From Streptomyces sp. CB02366 (GTDB lineage Bacteria; Actinomycetota; Actinomycetes; Streptomycetales; Streptomycetaceae), in NCBI RefSeq assembly GCF_001905905.1, contig NZ_LIVT01000002.1, forward strand, positions 248,001-312,000: a stretch of 64,000 bases of DNA. The letters run 5' to 3'. Below the pieces are notes generated by a model. The model was given only the letters and a program-made list of their open reading frames with translations, made no database searches and was not told the origin of the DNA. This document shows positions 61,371-64,000 of the stretch, piece by piece (position 1 is the first letter of the stretch; each line of letters starts with the position of its first letter). A program made the position numbers and the translations under genes.

Positions 61371-63863
61371 ATGCCGCACAGGAGATACCGGGCGAGACTG
61401 CCACGGGTGGTCGTGGCCGCGCTGGTGGTGATGAGCACTCTGGCGGCCACCGCTTCGACGGCGCAGGGGAGGACCGCCGCGGGGACCGGGCCGGAAAAGC
61501 CGACCATCCGCTACACCGAGTACGGCATTCCGCACATCATCGCCTCGGACTGGGAGGGACTGGGGACGGGCTACGGGTACGCGTCGGCCAAGGACAACAT
61601 CTGCACCCTCGCCGACACCTATCTGATGGTCGACGCCCGGCGGTCACGCCACCTGGGCCCCGACGGCAGGGCGAGTCCCGGCCAGAACCAGAACACCACC
61701 ACCAATCTCCACAGCGACCTGTACTTCCAGCGGCTCAAGGACGACCGCGTGGTGGAGCGGCTCCTCGAACAGCCCGCCCCCGACGGGCCGGCGCCGGAAG
61801 TCCGACAAGCCATCCGGGGCTACGTCCAGGGGTACAACAGGTACCTGGCGGAGACCGGTGCGGACGGCATCTCCGACCCCGCCTGCCGCGGCGCGGCCTG
61901 GGTGCGGCCGATCACGGAACTGGACGTCTACCGGCACGCGCACGCCGAGATCATCATGGGCACCGCCGACGCGCTCCTGGACGGCATGGTGACCGCCGCG
62001 CCTCCGGGAGCCTCGGCGGCCGCCCGGCCCGCCGCGCCCTCGAAGGACGCGGCGAAGGCCGCGAAGAAGTCCGCCGCGAGGACCGCGGAGAAGATCCGCG
62101 AGGCGATGGCGGTGAGCCGTCAGCAGAGCATGGGAAGCAACGCGCTGGCCGTCGGTTCGCAGGGGGTCTCGGGCGGTAGGAGCATGCTGCTGGCCAACCC
62201 GCACTTCCCGTGGCAGGGCAAGAACCGCATGTGGCAGAGCCAGCTGACGATTCCGGGCGAGGTCAACGTCTCCGGGGCCGGCCTGCTCGGATTCCCGGCG
62301 GTGAACATCGGCTACAACGAGAACGTGGCCTGGAGCCACACGGTCGCCACGGTCGCCCCGTTCGGGCTGTTCGACGTGCAGGTGGATCCGCTGAACCCCA
62401 CCTCGTACCTCGTGGACGGCGTGTGGGAGCGGATGACCTCGCAGCAGGTCGGGGTCGACGTGCTCAAGCCGGACGGCTCGCTCTCCAGGGTCACCCGGAC
62501 CCTGTGGTCCACCCGCTACGGCCCCATCACCACCTCGGTCCACGGCCAGGCGCTGCCCTGGGTGGTGAGCGCGCACGCGGTACGCGATGTGAACATGCAC
62601 AACCTGCGGGCGCTGAACACCTGGTTCCGCCTCGACCAGGCCACGGACGTGCACGACGTGGTGGACATCCTGGAGACCACCCAGGGCATCCCGTTCTTCA
62701 ACACCGTCGCCTCCGACCGCAAGGGCGACGCCCTGTACGCGGACATCCAGGCCACCCCGAACATCACCGACGAGCTGGCGGAGTCGTGCCTCACGCTCAC
62801 CGGCCGACTGCTGTTCCACCAGACGCTGCGGCTGCCGAACGTGCCGCCGGTCTCCATCCTCGACGGAAAGCGCAGCGCGTGCGACTGGCCCGACGACCCG
62901 GACGCGGCCGCTCCCGGACTGCTGGCCCCGCACAGGCAACCCCGCCTGATCCGTTCCGACTTCGCGGGCAACGCCAACGACAGCGCCTGGCTGGCCAACC
63001 CCGAGGAGCCGCTCGCCTTCCCCCGCGTGATGGGCGACACCTCGGCGCCGCGGTCGCTGCGCACGCAGGAGCTCATCCTCACCGCGCAGAAGCGGATCAA
63101 CGGCACCGACGGCCTGTCGGGCAGGGGCTTCACACCGGAGACCATGGGGAAGCTGCTGTTCTCCGACAACAGCAGGGCTGCCGACCTGGCCCTCAACGCG
63201 ACCGTGACCATGTGCCGGAACGCCCCCTTCGGGCACATCCTGGTGGACGGGGTCCTCGTCAACGTCAGCGAGGCGTGCCCGATCCTGGCCGCCTGGACCA
63301 GCCACGACTACTCGGCGGACAGCCGGGGCTCCTGGCTCTTCGCCAACTACTGGGCCTACCTGCTCAACGGGCGGGGCGTGGAGAAACTGCCGTGGCGGGT
63401 CCCCTTCGACCCCAAGAACCCGGTCCACACGCCGAATTCGCTGGACGCCGGCCACTCCGACGTCAGCGCCGCGTTCGCCCGGGCGGTGCTCGCCCTGCGC
63501 AAGGCGGGCATTCCCCTGGGCGCCCCGCTCTCGGACGTCCAGAAGATCACCCGGAACGGGGAACGGATCCCGATCCACGGTGCGCTCGGCCAGCTGGGCG
63601 TGCTCAACGTGATCACCCCCGGCCAGGTCGACGGAAAATTCGACGTCGTCTTCGGATCCAGCTTCGTCCAGCAGGTGCGGTTCACCGCGGAGGGCCCCCC
63701 GGAGGCGTACTCCGTCATGGCCTACTCCCAGTCGGCCGATCCGACCTCCGAGCACTACGCCGACCAGACCAGATTGTTCTCGGCCGGAACGTGGGTGACG
63801 GAGCGGTTCACGGAGGAACAGATCGCGGCTTCCCCGAAGCTGCGGACCAAGGTCCTGGAATGA
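61371..63863 (+). CDS. Secreted penicillin-acylase-family Ntn hydrolase (aculeacin/AHL acylase type)
   Basis: Exported acylase precursor of 830 residues. The signal peptide is MPHRRYRARLPRVVVAALVV and continues to TASTAQG. The alpha part (IRYTEYGIPHIIASDWEGLGTGYGYASAKDN-type motif) precedes a charged linker that would be cut out. The beta chain starts at Ser256 in SMGSNALAVGS, the autocatalytic nucleophile of the Ntn fold. Later motifs (ANPHFPWQG, GFPAVNIGYNENVAWSHTVA) match the family. Relatives deacylate lipopeptides (aculeacin A), N-acyl-homoserine lactones or penicillin V. ATG 61371 follows a GGGGGAGG site. It is divergent from the MarR-like regulator. A tandem 15-base duplication follows its stop. 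Confidence 0.92.
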   Translation: MPHRRYRARLPRVVVAALVVMSTLAATASTAQGRTAAGTGPEKPTIRYTEYGIPHIIASDWEGLGTGYGYASAKDNICTLADTYLMVDARRSRHLGPDGRASPGQNQNTTTNLHSDLYFQRLKDDRVVERLLEQPAPDGPAPEVRQAIRGYVQGYNRYLAETGADGISDPACRGAAWVRPITELDVYRHAHAEIIMGTADALLDGMVTAAPPGASAAARPAAPSKDAAKAAKKSAARTAEKIREAMAVSRQQSMGSNALAVGSQGVSGGRSMLLANPHFPWQGKNRMWQSQLTIPGEVNVSGAGLLGFPAVNIGYNENVAWSHTVATVAPFGLFDVQVDPLNPTSYLVDGVWERMTSQQVGVDVLKPDGSLSRVTRTLWSTRYGPITTSVHGQALPWVVSAHAVRDVNMHNLRALNTWFRLDQATDVHDVVDILETTQGIPFFNTVASDRKGDALYADIQATPNITDELAESCLTLTGRLLFHQTLRLPNVPPVSILDGKRSACDWPDDPDAAAPGLLAPHRQPRLIRSDFAGNANDSAWLANPEEPLAFPRVMGDTSAPRSLRTQELILTAQKRINGTDGLSGRGFTPETMGKLLFSDNSRAADLALNATVTMCRNAPFGHILVDGVLVNVSEACPILAAWTSHDYSADSRGSWLFANYWAYLLNGRGVEKLPWRVPFDPKNPVHTPNSLDAGHSDVSAAFARAVLALRKAGIPLGAPLSDVQKITRNGERIPIHGALGQLGVLNVITPGQVDGKFDVVFGSSFVQQVRFTAEGPPEAYSVMAYSQSADPTSEHYADQTRLFSAGTWVTERFTEEQIAASPKLRTKVLE

Positions 63864-63867
63864 GCAC

Positions 63868-63897
63868 GCGGAAGCCTCGGAAGCGGAAGCCTCGAAA
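63868..63897 (+). repeat. Tandem 15-bp duplication after the acylase gene
   Basis: GCGGAAGCCTCGGAA (63868-63882) is followed directly by GCGGAAGCCTCGAAA (63883-63897), one base different. It lies between the acylase stop and the next gene's ribosome-binding site. Confidence 0.75.
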
Positions 63898-63909
63898 AGG
63901 GAGAACGCA

Positions 63910-64000
63910 GTGAAGAGAACAGTTCCTCGGTGGCGGCTCGCACTGGTGTGGACGCTCGCCGCCGTGGCGACCGTGGTCGCACCGGCAAGTCCGGCCGGCG
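63910..64000 (+). CDS. Start of a secreted protein (truncated by window end)
   Basis: GTG 63910, preceded by AAGGGAG, opens a frame encoding MKRTVPRWRLALVWTLAAV and then a hydrophobic run to APASPAG, a clear signal peptide. The frame is still open at the window end. It lies 46 bases after the acylase stop on the same strand, so it is probably co-transcribed. The mature protein cannot be identified from 30 residues. Confidence 0.65.
   Translation, partial: MKRTVPRWRLALVWTLAAVATVVAPASPAG

Overview
The window is chromosomal DNA of a Streptomyces-type actinomycete. GC is very high (about 72% by eye), third codon positions are almost all G or C, GTG and TTG starts are frequent, and intergenic gaps carry long GC-rich hairpins. 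The gene content fits as well: DynA/DynB with a second SSB, a LAxTG class-E sortase substrate with a thioester domain, and a GlnX-GlnH-PknG locus. From memory, the order resembles the S. coelicolor SCO2640-SCO2685 region. I see no prophage, CRISPR array, intact transposase or biosynthetic cluster. The only mobile trace is one MITE.

Layout. 1-3.3 kb: 3' part of an M1 aminopeptidase and an AbiEi/DUF559-like protein. 3.6-7.0 kb: large secreted subtilase. 7.3-12.3 kb: asd, a DUF1203 protein, a complete second M1 aminopeptidase (pepN) and an unknown small protein. 12.5-17.7 kb, minus strand: allantoicase behind a LysR regulator, a 76-aa membrane peptide, malQ and a small 12-residue-repeat protein whose stop codon abuts the malQ start. 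18.0-23.1 kb: secreted GH84-type glycosidase, HNH endonuclease, MscS channel. 23.1-30.0 kb: one sugar operon (ROK regulator, binding protein, two permeases, GH4 phospho-glycosidase, BadF-type kinase) with a clear promoter and a palindrome at the expected operator position.

30.3-41.8 kb is the most interesting region. Its seven co-directional genes encode a GlnX-like four-TM protein, a GlnH-like amino-acid-binding protein, an unknown helical protein, a PknG-type kinase, a PP2C phosphatase, a VWA protein and an FHA protein. Kinase, phosphatase and FHA protein all carry paired N-terminal zinc ribbons. This combines the mycobacterial GlnH-GlnX-PknG sensor with a phosphatase/VWA/FHA module recalling TerY-P and T6SS phosphorylation sets. 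A 181-bp MITE sits between the PP2C and VWA genes, and its edge forms the VWA ribosome-binding site.

41.9-43.5 kb: PCMT-like methyltransferase divergent from a truncated haemoglobin. 43.9-51.1 kb: FtsX/MacB-type ABC exporter (two large permeases, one ATPase). 51.2-54.0 kb, minus: ettA, a hotdog thioesterase and an unknown gene. 54.2-59.9 kb, minus: dynA-dynB, ssbB and a cell-wall-anchored thioester protein, together a sporulation-division and surface locus. Then tRNA-Arg(TCT), a MarR-like regulator with an operator-like repeat in its promoter, a secreted Ntn-hydrolase acylase and the first 91 bases of another secreted protein.
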